Shown in pieces: positions 7,799-15,038 of a DNA stretch of 15,043 bases. The notes under the pieces are model-generated. The model saw only the letters and a program-made list of their open reading frames with translations, made no database searches and had not been told where the DNA came from. This DNA is from Bacillota bacterium. GTDB taxonomy: Bacteria; Bacillota; Clostridia; Oscillospirales; Ruminococcaceae. The position numbers and the translations under genes are program-made. The stretch spans positions 1 through 15,043 of the forward strand of contig JAEXNS010000036.1 in assembly GCA_023439605.1 (NCBI GenBank), given 5' to 3'. Position 1 is the stretch's first letter. Each line of letters begins with the position of its first letter.

Positions 7799-7809
7799 TA
7801 TAATCAATA

Positions 7810-7843
7810 AAAAATGTACCTTTTTATAAAGAGGTACATTTTT
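7810..7843 (+). terminator. Terminator after TerD-family gene
   Basis: A perfect 12-bp stem AAAAATGTACCT / AGGTACATTTTT (7810-7821 with 7832-7843) whose 3' arm ends in five T residues, 12 bases past the stop codon. Confidence 0.88.
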
Positions 7844-7845
7844 CC

Positions 7846-7963
7846 GTTAATTATGTAGTTTTAAAAATTTATAGATATTTTGACTCAGCGTAGTCTACCA
7901 AAATGTACTTCTATGATCTTCGTAGCATATATCTTTAAGTTGAAAATATTAATGAGTAGTAAA
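7846..7963 (+). repeat. Probable decayed copy D of the MITE-like element
   Basis: The block TTTTGACTCAGCGTAGTC-TACCAAA (about 7878-7902) aligns with the cores of the copies at 9497 and 12308, and the right end GAGTAGTAA (7954-7962) equals the right inverted repeat of the 9497-9620 copy. The left end (GTTAATTATG at 7846) matches GTTACTATTC at only 6 of 10 positions, and no target duplication is visible. Its length of about 118 bp is close to the intact copies. Confidence 0.5.
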
Positions 7964-7990
7964 AAAAATATAAAAAAATCAATAATACCG

Positions 7991-8019
7991 TTGACTAAAT
8001 AAAAAAAAAATAGTAAAAT
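7991..8019 (+). promoter_or_regulatory. Promoter of the membrane-protein pair
   Basis: -35 TTGACT (7991-7996) and -10 TAAAAT (8014-8019), 17-bp spacing, 41 bases before ATG 8060. It lies downstream of the decayed element copy, so that copy is not part of this leader. Confidence 0.75.
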
Positions 8020-8059
8020 AATAGTATGGATATATTAAATAGAAAGGAGGCATGATTTT

Positions 8060-8755
8060 ATGGATAAAACTTTAGATGATTATATAAAAGAAAGTAATAT
8101 GAGATTGTTGAATATTTCAAAAGATGAAGAAAGATTTAAGGATTTTGCAAAAAATCACTCGACAATGAAATTTATTGAAAAAAACATTGGCTCCATTTTT
8201 GTTTTTAATATAATTACTTTTTTAGGTATTTTTGCTCAATTTTTTACCACTGAATTTCTTTTGTTTGTTCCGTTTGTTTTTCTTCATGCAGCATTTGCAC
8301 TTTATGCTCTATATAAAAGATGTGTTCGGAATATTTTCATTTCAAATGCACTTTGTTTTATTAGTATAATCAGTATATTGCAAACAAGTATTGTAACTCC
8401 GATTGTTGCCGTAAATATCCTATTGGGTTTTGCAGCAGTATTATTAATAAAAAAAGAGGAAACAATGAAAGAGTTATATGGTTATCCATATTTTAATGAA
8501 AATTTAACGAAACAAAGTGAAATTTTGAATGAACAAGTTCAACAGCGTAAGTATATTAGTGAGCCTTTGACTATTCCTAAAAACTTTGATACAAAAGCAG
8601 AAATGGATGAAGTTAAATTAAATGTTTCTTATGAGCAAATATCATCCATTTCAAATTTTAAAATAGATGATAAAAAGAAAAATGTTAGAGTTAATTTAGA
8701 GTCATTTAAAGACGAAAAAACTTTTTTACCTTTAGTATCTGAAATGATGGAATAA
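8060..8755 (+). CDS. Membrane protein of unknown function, paralogue 1 (GYPYFNE motif)
   Basis: I do not recognise a named family. The 231-residue protein has a charged N-terminal segment (1-41, with EERFKDFAKNHSTMKFI), about four hydrophobic helices between residues 43 and 130, and a hydrophilic C-terminal third, presumably cytoplasmic, starting with YGYPYFNENLTKQ (140-152). The downstream gene has the same layout and shares ERF-x2-F, IFV-x-N, YGYPYFNE-x-LT-x-Q, RKY-x2-EPL and NFD-x-KA-x-M, so they are tandem duplicates. AAAGGAGG (8043-8050) is an unusually full Shine-Dalgarno, 9 bases before ATG 8060. It has a good promoter and is likely co-transcribed with the next gene. The existence of the gene is secure; no function can be assigned. 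Confidence 0.8.
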   Translation: MDKTLDDYIKESNMRLLNISKDEERFKDFAKNHSTMKFIEKNIGSIFVFNIITFLGIFAQFFTTEFLLFVPFVFLHAAFALYALYKRCVRNIFISNALCFISIISILQTSIVTPIVAVNILLGFAAVLLIKKEETMKELYGYPYFNENLTKQSEILNEQVQQRKYISEPLTIPKNFDTKAEMDEVKLNVSYEQISSISNFKIDDKKKNVRVNLESFKDEKTFLPLVSEMME

Positions 8756-8769
8756 AAAATTATTGTTTG

Positions 8770-8817
8770 GCGAGAAACTACACTTAAGATAAAAATGTCA
8801 GGTGTAAGAGTTCTCGC
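8770..8817 (+). other. Hairpin in the gap between the two membrane-protein genes
   Basis: GCGAGAA (8770-8776) pairs with TTCTCGC (8811-8817), and further in ACACTT (8780-8785) pairs with AGGTGT (8800-8805, one G-U), leaving a 14-base loop. No T-run follows, so it is not a standard terminator; it may protect or process the bicistronic mRNA. Confidence 0.5.
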
Positions 8818-8869
8818 TATTACTTTAGTTTAGAGATTTTATACAGATCTTTTTTATGGAGTGAATTTT

Positions 8870-9490
8870 ATGTTTCGGGAAAAAAGAGAAGAGGAACGTT
8901 TTGCTAATTTTCCTCAAAATAATTCAAAAATGCGAATTATTAAAAGGGAATGGGGTTTTATATTTGTATATAATTTAGCATTAGCATTACTTTTGCTGGG
9001 GAATACAATTCTTTTTCCAGCTATAATAATTTTAAACTTGGTTATATTTTTTAAAAGATGGATGTTATTAGGCATTTTATTTATGTCAAGTTGTTTTTTA
9101 CTTTCAATATATTTTTTTGGTTTTTCTAATTATATTTTTGGTATTTTGTTTTTTTTAAATTTTATTTTTTATATTAGAATAATATTTCATATAAATCAAG
9201 ATAATTTTTTAAGAACACAATATGGATATCCATATTTTAATGAATTGTTGACATCACAAGAGGAGGATTTGTTGGATAAAAAAGAAAATAGAAAATATGA
9301 AGAAGAACCCTTGTTAATCAATACTAATTTTGATTATAAAGCTGGAATGGAAATAGTTAGAAAACCTCAAGAAGAAAATATTCACTTTAATGATGAAAAA
9401 ATAATTATTGATGAAATAAAGAAAAATATTAAACACACAGAAAATAATGATTTAAATGAACTTCCAAAGTTAATTGACCTTATGGACTAA
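8870..9490 (+). CDS. Membrane protein of unknown function, paralogue 2 (GYPYFNE motif)
   Basis: A 206-residue protein, the partner of the preceding gene: charged start (EEERFANFPQNNSKMRII), hydrophobic helices from about 28 to 108, then YGYPYFNELLTSQ (118-130) and a hydrophilic tail with KYEEEPLLINTNFDYKAGM. The start is taken at ATG 8870 because GGAG at 8858-8861 sits 8 bases upstream; a GTG at 8861 overlaps that site. Its stop codon (9488-9490) overlaps the left target duplication of the MITE-like element. Before that insertion it would have stood 20 bases from comM. Function unknown; no family recognised. Confidence 0.78.
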   Translation: MFREKREEERFANFPQNNSKMRIIKREWGFIFVYNLALALLLLGNTILFPAIIILNLVIFFKRWMLLGILFMSSCFLLSIYFFGFSNYIFGILFFLNFIFYIRIIFHINQDNFLRTQYGYPYFNELLTSQEEDLLDKKENRKYEEEPLLINTNFDYKAGMEIVRKPQEENIHFNDEKIIIDEIKKNIKHTENNDLNELPKLIDLMD

Positions 9491-9496
9491 AAATAG

Positions 9497-9620
9497 GCTA
9501 CTATTCAGTCACTAAAGGTCAAAATAGATTTTACAGGAGCTTCGAATCTAAGGAAGTCTACCAAGTTTTCAAATCTTTCTAGACCTTCAGCAAAGTATCT
9601 TTGTCTAGCTGAGTAGTAAT
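9497..9620 (+). mobile_element. MITE-like element copy B with perfect 8-bp target-site duplication
   Basis: A 124-bp element. Ends GCTACTATTC (9497-9506) and GAGTAGTAAT (9611-9620) are imperfect inverted repeats matching the copy A ends. The flanks AAAAATAG (9489-9496) and AAAAATAG (9621-9628) are identical 8-bp direct repeats. The core (9533-9570: ACAGGAGC, TTCGAATCTAAGG, TCTACCAAGTTTTC) aligns with the other copies, and a small hairpin CAAAG-TAT-CTTTG lies at 9591-9603. The left duplication overlaps the upstream stop codon; the right one runs into the comM Shine-Dalgarno AGGAG (9627-9631). No coding potential. Confidence 0.82.
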
Positions 9621-9642
9621 AAAAATAGGAGATAAAAGAAGT

Positions 9643-11166
9643 ATGTATGCACAAATCAATACAATGGGTCTATTTGGCCTAAATGCGTTTTCAGTAGATG
9701 TTGAAATTGATATTAGTAAAGGACCGCCAGCTTTTGATATAGTAGGTTTACCAGATTTAGTGGTTAAGGAGAGTCGTGAAAGAATAAAAGCAGCATTAAG
9801 AGCAAATGATGTAAAATTTCCAAATGCAAAGGTTATGGTTAATCTTGCACCAGCTGACACCAAAAAAAGTGGCTCAGTGCATGATTTAGCAATAATGGTT
9901 TCGCTTTTAAAAGCGATGGATTATATTAAACAAGAGCTAACAGATAGCTGTTTTATAGGTGAAGTATCCTTAAATGGAGATATACGTTCTGTAAATGGTG
10001 TTTTACCAATGATTCTAATGGCAAAGGAAAATGGAATAAAGTCTGCCTTTGTACCTATTGAAAATGCTTTTGAAGCTTCAGTAGTAGAAGGTATTGATAT
10101 ATATGGTGTTGAATCAACAAAACAAATATTAGATCATTTTTGTTTAAATAATAAAATAGAAAAAAAAGGAAAATATGATGTAGAAGCTTCAGGATATATA
10201 TATGATTTTGATTTTATGGATGTTAAGGGACAACAATCGGCAAAGAGAGCTTTAGAAATTGCAGCGGCAGGAGGACATAATGCGTTATTAATTGGTGCTC
10301 CTGGTAGTGGAAAAAGTATGTTGGCAAAAAGATTACCATCGATATTACCAATGATGACTTTTAACGAGTCAATAGAAACAACAAATGTACATTCTATTTC
10401 AGGATTGTTAAATAAAAAAACACCTTTAGTAACTATAAGACCTTTTCGTGCTCCACATCATACCATATCTAGTGCTGGTTTAGCAGGCGGAGGAACAATA
10501 CCACATCCAGGGGAAATATCACTTGCACACAATGGACTATTATTTTTAGATGAATTGGCTGAGTTCGATAGAAAAACCTTAGAGATTCTTAGACAACCTT
10601 TAGAAGATCAAAAGGTGACTATATCACGTGCTTCAGGTACTGTTACATATCCATCATCTATTATGCTAATTGCGGCAATGAATCCTTGTCCTTGTGGTTT
10701 TTATGGACATCCCAAAAAGAAGTGCATATGTTCTCCAAAACAAGTTTCTACTTATTTGTCTAAAATTTCAGGTCCTATGTTAGATAGATTGGATTTACAT
10801 ATTGAGGTTGCACCTGTAGAGTTTGAACACATTTCATCTATAAAAAAAGAGGAAACATCTGAAGATATAAGGAAAAGAGTTCAAAAAGCTAGAGAAATTC
10901 AGTTAAACAGGTTTAATGGAACTGAAATAACTTGTAATGCAAAAATAACATCAAAAAAACTTCAAGAATTCTGTCCTATGGATGATGGTGCTAAATCTAT
11001 GCTGAAAAATGTTTTTGATAAAATGGGGCTTTCAGCTAGAGCTTATGATAGAATTTTAAAGGTTTCAAGAACTATAGCGGATCTGGAAAATGAAGAAGTG
11101 ATAAATAAGTCGCATATAGCACAGGCAGTTCAATTTAGATCACTTGACAGAAAATACTGGAATTGA
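9643..11166 (+). CDS. comM: ComM/YifB-family Mg-chelatase-like AAA+ ATPase
   Basis: A 507-residue cytoplasmic ATPase. N-terminal ChlI-like domain (FSVDVEIDISKGPPAFDIVGLPD, KVMVNLAPADTKKSGS), AAA+ core with Walker A GAPGSGKS (218-225) and Walker B LLFLDE (Asp303, Glu304), the family strings RPFRAPHHTIS and NPCPCGFYGH, and the C-terminal Mg-chelatase C domain (LSARAYDRILKVSRTIADLE). In naturally competent bacteria ComM is a DNA helicase that extends branch migration during recombination of incoming DNA; the broad YifB family is found far beyond competent species, so the role here is inferred. Length is normal. The Shine-Dalgarno AGGAG (9627-9631) is 11 bases from ATG 9643 and abuts the element insertion. 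The rodA-like gene follows after 14 bases. Confidence 0.93.
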   Translation: MYAQINTMGLFGLNAFSVDVEIDISKGPPAFDIVGLPDLVVKESRERIKAALRANDVKFPNAKVMVNLAPADTKKSGSVHDLAIMVSLLKAMDYIKQELTDSCFIGEVSLNGDIRSVNGVLPMILMAKENGIKSAFVPIENAFEASVVEGIDIYGVESTKQILDHFCLNNKIEKKGKYDVEASGYIYDFDFMDVKGQQSAKRALEIAAAGGHNALLIGAPGSGKSMLAKRLPSILPMMTFNESIETTNVHSISGLLNKKTPLVTIRPFRAPHHTISSAGLAGGGTIPHPGEISLAHNGLLFLDELAEFDRKTLEILRQPLEDQKVTISRASGTVTYPSSIMLIAAMNPCPCGFYGHPKKKCICSPKQVSTYLSKISGPMLDRLDLHIEVAPVEFEHISSIKKEETSEDIRKRVQKAREIQLNRFNGTEITCNAKITSKKLQEFCPMDDGAKSMLKNVFDKMGLSARAYDRILKVSRTIADLENEEVINKSHIAQAVQFRSLDRKYWN

Positions 11167-11180
11167 TGTGAGGTGATAAA

Positions 11181-12305
11181 GTGGAAGTTATTTTTAAGAC
11201 GATTTTAAAGTATTTTAAAAAATTAGATAAAGCTTTGTTATTGGCAGTTATGATATGTTCTATATGTAGTGTTATTCTATTATATTCATTATCTTTAAAT
11301 AAAACTATTACAGATTATTACTATAAAACACAATTGTTTTCAATGGTTGTTGGAATTGTTTTAGCCTTGATAATAGCCTTTATTGATTATCATGCTATAG
11401 CAAAACTATGGCCCGTTTTTGTGCCTATAGCTTTGGTGTTTATGGTTTTAACCTTTACCTCTATGGGAGTAGGTGTAGAGGGTACAGATGACGTTGCCTG
11501 GCTTGATTTAAAATTTATAGTTTTTCAACCATCTGAAATTCTGAAAATTGCATTTGTACTATCTTTTTCTTATCATATTTTTAAGGTGGGAGATAATTTA
11601 AATGAACCACTTCAAATGCTAACATTATTAATTCATGGTGCAATACCAATATTATTAACAGAAAAACAAGGGGATCATGGTACGGCTTTAATATTTATAG
11701 TTACTTTTGTAGTTATGATTTTTTCAGCAGGGATATATTTTAGATATATTTTAATAACTTTAATTTCTCTTCCTATAATTGCAATAGTTTTATGGTTTTA
11801 TTTTCTTGGAGATATACAAAAAGAAAGAATTTCAATTATTTTTTCTCCAGGAAGCGATCCTGCGGGCCTTGAGTATCAACAGGATATAGGGTTGTTTGCA
11901 TTAGGTTCTGGAGGCATATTTGGGAAAGGTATATTTGGAAATGAAAAAAGTTTAGTCCCAGAAATACATAATGATTTTATTTTTTCTTATGTTGGGCAAT
12001 GTTTAGGTTTTGTTGGAAGCGTTGTTTTGATAGTAATTTTAACATATATTTGTGTAAAAATAATTTCAAATGCTATGGTAGCCAAGGACAAATTAGGTAA
12101 GAGTATTTGTATGGGTTCTTTTGCAGTAATTTTTGCACATGTTTTTTTGAATATAGGCATGGTTTTGAAAGTTATGCCAGTTATAGGTGTGCCATTACCT
12201 TATTTGAGTGCTGGAGGTACAGCGTTAATAAGTATGTATATAATTTTAGGTATCGTTTTAAGTGTTAGATTTCATAATGAAAAAGAATACAGAATGTTTT
12301 CATAA
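11181..12305 (+). CDS. rodA: RodA/FtsW/SpoVE (SEDS) peptidoglycan glycosyltransferase, RodA-like
   Basis: A 374-residue polytopic membrane protein of the SEDS family that polymerises lipid II into glycan strands with a partner class-B PBP. Family motifs: FQPSEILKIAFVLSF, KQGDHGTALIFI, SPGSDPAGLEYQQDIGLFAL, VPEIHNDFIFSYVGQ (Asp265 of HNDF matches the essential acidic residue of the extracellular loop) and the C-terminal VPLPYLSAGGTALI. It is RodA-like by the short N-terminus and the HNDFIF loop, but FtsW/SpoVE paralogues cannot be excluded. Start is GTG 11181 behind GAGGTG (11170-11175). The common IGEELG after the catalytic loop reads VGQCLG here. Co-transcribed with comM. No dacA, mre or PBP gene is nearby, so its partner is elsewhere. 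Its stop (12303-12305) abuts MITE-like copy C. Confidence 0.88.
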   Translation: MEVIFKTILKYFKKLDKALLLAVMICSICSVILLYSLSLNKTITDYYYKTQLFSMVVGIVLALIIAFIDYHAIAKLWPVFVPIALVFMVLTFTSMGVGVEGTDDVAWLDLKFIVFQPSEILKIAFVLSFSYHIFKVGDNLNEPLQMLTLLIHGAIPILLTEKQGDHGTALIFIVTFVVMIFSAGIYFRYILITLISLPIIAIVLWFYFLGDIQKERISIIFSPGSDPAGLEYQQDIGLFALGSGGIFGKGIFGNEKSLVPEIHNDFIFSYVGQCLGFVGSVVLIVILTYICVKIISNAMVAKDKLGKSICMGSFAVIFAHVFLNIGMVLKVMPVIGVPLPYLSAGGTALISMYIILGIVLSVRFHNEKEYRMFS

Positions 12306-12307
12306 TT

Positions 12308-12440
12308 TTTAATATTCGGGCACTAAAGGTAAAGAAATATGATTTCGTAGGTGTTTCGACTCTGCGGGGTCGACCGAGTTTTCTATTCTCCTGAACATTT
12401 AGTTAAATACCCCTAAATCACAAATTTGCCGAATAGTAAC
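12308..12440 (+). mobile_element. MITE-like element copy C, target duplication imperfect
   Basis: A 133-bp element. The right end GCCGAATAGTAAC (12428-12440) is intact; the left end TTTAATATTCGG (12308-12319) matches GTTACTATTC at 8 of 10 positions. The core (12347-12384) has the best RNA-like hairpin of the family: TCGACTC (12356-12362), loop TGCG, GGGTCGA (12367-12373). Flanks CATAATTT (12301-12308) and CATAAGTT (12440-12447) match 7 of 8 if the outer base of each end is shared, so the target duplication appears eroded. Like copy B it lies right at a stop codon (rodA). GCACTAAAGGT near the left end is shared with copy B. Confidence 0.72.
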
Positions 12441-12478
12441 ATAAGTTATTTATAAATAAAAAGTTTACAAAAATCAAC

Positions 12479-12507
12479 TTGATTTTTTCTTAAATAAATG
12501 GCATAAT
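12479..12507 (+). promoter_or_regulatory. Promoter of guaA
   Basis: -35 TTGATT (12479-12484) and -10 CATAAT (12502-12507) with 17-bp spacing, 39 bases before the guaA start. It lies outside MITE-like copy C. The leader of about 35 bases is too short for a purine riboswitch. Confidence 0.7.
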
Positions 12508-12546
12508 AAAATACTGAATATTATTTTGAAATGAGGAACGTAATAT

Positions 12547-14079
12547 ATGTCAAATCAACTTTGTGTTGTTTTAGATTTTGGTGGTCAATACAATCAGCTA
12601 ATAGCTAGAAGAGTTCGTGAATGTGGTGTTTACTGTGAGGTATACAGTTACAAAACTCCAATTGAAAAAATTAAAAGTCTAAATCCTATTGGTATAATTT
12701 TTACTGGTGGACCTAATAGTGTTTATGAGGAGAACTCACCACAGATAAGTAAAGAAATTTTTGAATTAGGTATTCCTGTTTTGGGTATTTGTTATGGATG
12801 CCAGCTTATGGCTCATGTATTAGGTGGAATAGTTTCAACAGCTACTATGAGGGAATATGGCAAAACACAAACTCATTATAATACAAATAGTGATCTATTT
12901 ATTGATTTACAGGAACAAAATATTTCTTGGATGAGTCATACAGATTATATTTCAAAATTACCATCTGGATTTGAAATAGTTGCACATACAGATACTTGTC
13001 CGGTTGCGGCTATGGAAGACAAGGCAAATAAACTATATGGAATGCAATTTCACCCAGAAGTTAACCATACATTAGATGGCGTTAAAATGCTTTACAACTT
13101 TTTATATAGAGTATGTAATGCAAAGGGTGACTGGACCATGGGAGATTACGCAAAAACAGCAATCCAGTCTATTAAAGATAAAGTTGGTGATGGCAAAGTA
13201 TTACTTGCACTTTCTGGTGGGGTAGATAGTTCAGTAGCAGCAGCTTTACTTGCAAAAGCAGTTGGAAATCAATTGACATGCATTTTCGTTGATCATGGTT
13301 TTATGCGTAAAAATGAAGGTGATGAAGTTGAAAAGGCATTTGCCGATTGGGATATAAACTTTATACGTGTAAATGCAAAAGAACAGTTTATGTCAAAATT
13401 AACTGGTGTTTCTGATCCTGAAACAAAAAGAAAAATTATAGGTGAAGAGTTTATAAGAGTATTTGAACAAGAGGCTAAAAAAATAGGAAAGGTTGACTTC
13501 TTAGTTCAAGGTACTATTTATCCAGATGTTATTGAGAGTGGTACAGGTGATGCAGCGGTAATAAAATCTCATCATAACGTAGGTGGGCTTCCTGACTATG
13601 TTGATTTTAAAGAAATTATTGAACCTTTAAGACTTTTATTTAAAGATGAAGTCAGAAAATTGGGAACAGAACTTGGCTTATTGGATGTTTTAGTTTGGAG
13701 ACAACCTTTCCCAGGGCCTGGTCTTGCGATAAGAATTATTGGTGAAATAACTGATGAAAAGTTGCTTATTTTGCAGGATGCAGATTATATATTCCGTGAT
13801 GAAATCTCTAAAGCAGGTCTTGACAGAGATATAAATCAATATTTTGCAGTGCTTACAAATATGCGTTCAGTTGGTGTTATGGGTGATGGAAGAACCTATG
13901 ATTATACGCTTGCTTTAAGAGGTGTAACTACAACTGATTTTATGACAGCGGATTTTGCTAAAATACCATATGAGATTTTGGAAATTGTATCTGCGAGAAT
14001 TGTTAATGAAGTTAAGCATATAAATAGAATTGTTTATGATGTTACTACAAAACCACCTTCAACAATAGAATGGGAATAA
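12547..14079 (+). CDS. guaA: GMP synthase (glutamine-hydrolysing)
   Basis: A 510-residue cytoplasmic enzyme making GMP from XMP, ATP and glutamine, the last step of guanine nucleotide synthesis. The class I glutamine amidotransferase domain (about 1-190) has nucleophile Cys82 in GICYGCQLMA and the HPE pair His169/Glu171 in MQFHPEV. The ATP-pyrophosphatase domain has the P-loop SGGVDS (223-228), and the C-terminal dimerisation domain carries RQPFPGPGLAIRIIGE and the canonical end PPSTIEWE. Length matches the single-chain bacterial type. ATG 12547 follows GAGGA (12533-12537) and an own promoter. No terminator is visible after the stop. Confidence 0.97.
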   Translation: MSNQLCVVLDFGGQYNQLIARRVRECGVYCEVYSYKTPIEKIKSLNPIGIIFTGGPNSVYEENSPQISKEIFELGIPVLGICYGCQLMAHVLGGIVSTATMREYGKTQTHYNTNSDLFIDLQEQNISWMSHTDYISKLPSGFEIVAHTDTCPVAAMEDKANKLYGMQFHPEVNHTLDGVKMLYNFLYRVCNAKGDWTMGDYAKTAIQSIKDKVGDGKVLLALSGGVDSSVAAALLAKAVGNQLTCIFVDHGFMRKNEGDEVEKAFADWDINFIRVNAKEQFMSKLTGVSDPETKRKIIGEEFIRVFEQEAKKIGKVDFLVQGTIYPDVIESGTGDAAVIKSHHNVGGLPDYVDFKEIIEPLRLLFKDEVRKLGTELGLLDVLVWRQPFPGPGLAIRIIGEITDEKLLILQDADYIFRDEISKAGLDRDINQYFAVLTNMRSVGVMGDGRTYDYTLALRGVTTTDFMTADFAKIPYEILEIVSARIVNEVKHINRIVYDVTTKPPSTIEWE

Positions 14080-14188
14080 GTTTAAAAAAAAATATATTTC
14101 TTTGGTAATTAACAGATAATTATGTTTTATGGAACTAAAGATTTATAGATTATATTGTAAAAAATACTTAAATAAAGGATAATTGATT

Positions 14189-14737
14189 ATGTCAAATGAA
14201 AAGAAAATCGCAAACCCCGCACCACTCGGATTATTAGGATTTGGGTTGACAACAATCCTATTAAATCTTCATAATTTAGGTTTGATTCCGTTGTCAATAG
14301 TTATAATTGCAATGGGAATTGCAATGGGTGGTCTTGCACAATTTGTTGCAGGTATTTTTGAGTTCAAATCAGGTAACTTATTTGGTGCAACGGCATTCAC
14401 AGCATATGGGTGCTTTTGGTGGTCTCTTATAATAATTCTTTGGACACCATTTGGACAAAGTGCAGATGCTCAATCAAAAGGATGGTATTTGCTTTTGTGG
14501 GGATTATTTACATTTATGATGTTCATCGGAACACTAAAGCATAATAAATCATCTCAAGTCATATTTTTGTCATTGGCTATACTATTTATTTTGTTGTCAA
14601 TTGGAGATTTTTCAGGAAATGAGTTAATTACTAAAGTTGCTGGACTTGTAGGGATTTTCTGTGGATTAGTCGCTTGCTATTCCTCAACTGCACAAGTAAT
14701 AAATAATGAATTTGGCAAGAAGATTCTTCCTTTATAA
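14189..14737 (+). CDS. Acetate uptake transporter family (GPR1/FUN34/YaaH, SatP-like) protein
   Basis: A 182-residue inner-membrane protein with six predicted helices. The family signature NPAPLGLLGFG (9-19) is at the N-terminus, followed by the second conserved region GNLFGATAFTAYGCFWWS, whose aromatic residues line the channel constriction in SatP/AceTr structures. Relatives carry acetate and succinate; direction and substrate here are inferred. Start at ATG 14189 is preferred, as AAAGGA (14174-14179) lies 9 bases upstream; the TTG at 14183 adds two residues and is too close to it. The gap to guaA is 109 bases with no clear promoter or terminator. Confidence 0.9.
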   Translation: MSNEKKIANPAPLGLLGFGLTTILLNLHNLGLIPLSIVIIAMGIAMGGLAQFVAGIFEFKSGNLFGATAFTAYGCFWWSLIIILWTPFGQSADAQSKGWYLLLWGLFTFMMFIGTLKHNKSSQVIFLSLAILFILLSIGDFSGNELITKVAGLVGIFCGLVACYSSTAQVINNEFGKKILPL

Positions 14738-14865
14738 TTTAAAAGGTTAAACTTTCTTTAATGCTGAAATTGGGACTAGTTAAAAAAACGTAAAAGGCTA
14801 TAAAATATTTAATTTTATGTTTTCAAACTGTCGCAATGAAGGATCTTTAGTTTGTTTTGAAAATT

Positions 14866-14899
14866 AAGAGTTATCTGATTTTGAAGTCAGATAACTCTT
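14866..14899 (+). terminator. Rho-independent terminator downstream of the transporter gene
   Basis: A 13-bp perfect stem AAGAGTTATCTGA / TCAGATAACTCTT (14866-14878 with 14887-14899), 8-base loop, then TTTAATTT. It lies 129 bases past the transporter stop, leaving a long 3' untranslated region or a small RNA ahead of it. The minus strand also ends in a short T-run. Confidence 0.82.
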
Positions 14900-15009
14900 T
14901 TAATTTATTAAAAACGATATCGTATTATAGGAAAACTTATTTTGTTTACTAAAAAATCAATATATTAAAAAGAATTTTATGAAAGAGTATTTGAGCAAAT
15001 AAAAATATT

Positions 15010-15038
15010 TTGTGATTGTAATAATAGGAAAATAATAT
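15010..15038 (+). promoter_or_regulatory. Possible promoter near window edge
   Basis: TTGTGA (15010-15015) and TAATAT (15033-15038), 17-bp spacing, in very AT-rich DNA where chance matches are common. No gene start follows within the window. Confidence 0.3.

Noticed and set aside
12441..12546. Purine riboswitch upstream of guaA
   Set aside because: No purine-aptamer core is visible, and the promoter at 12479-12507 leaves too short a leader.
14080..14182. Fifth copy of the MITE-like element (GGAACTAAAGATTTATAG resembles the CACTAAAGGT block)
   Set aside because: There are no inverted ends and no core; the match is short and AT-rich.
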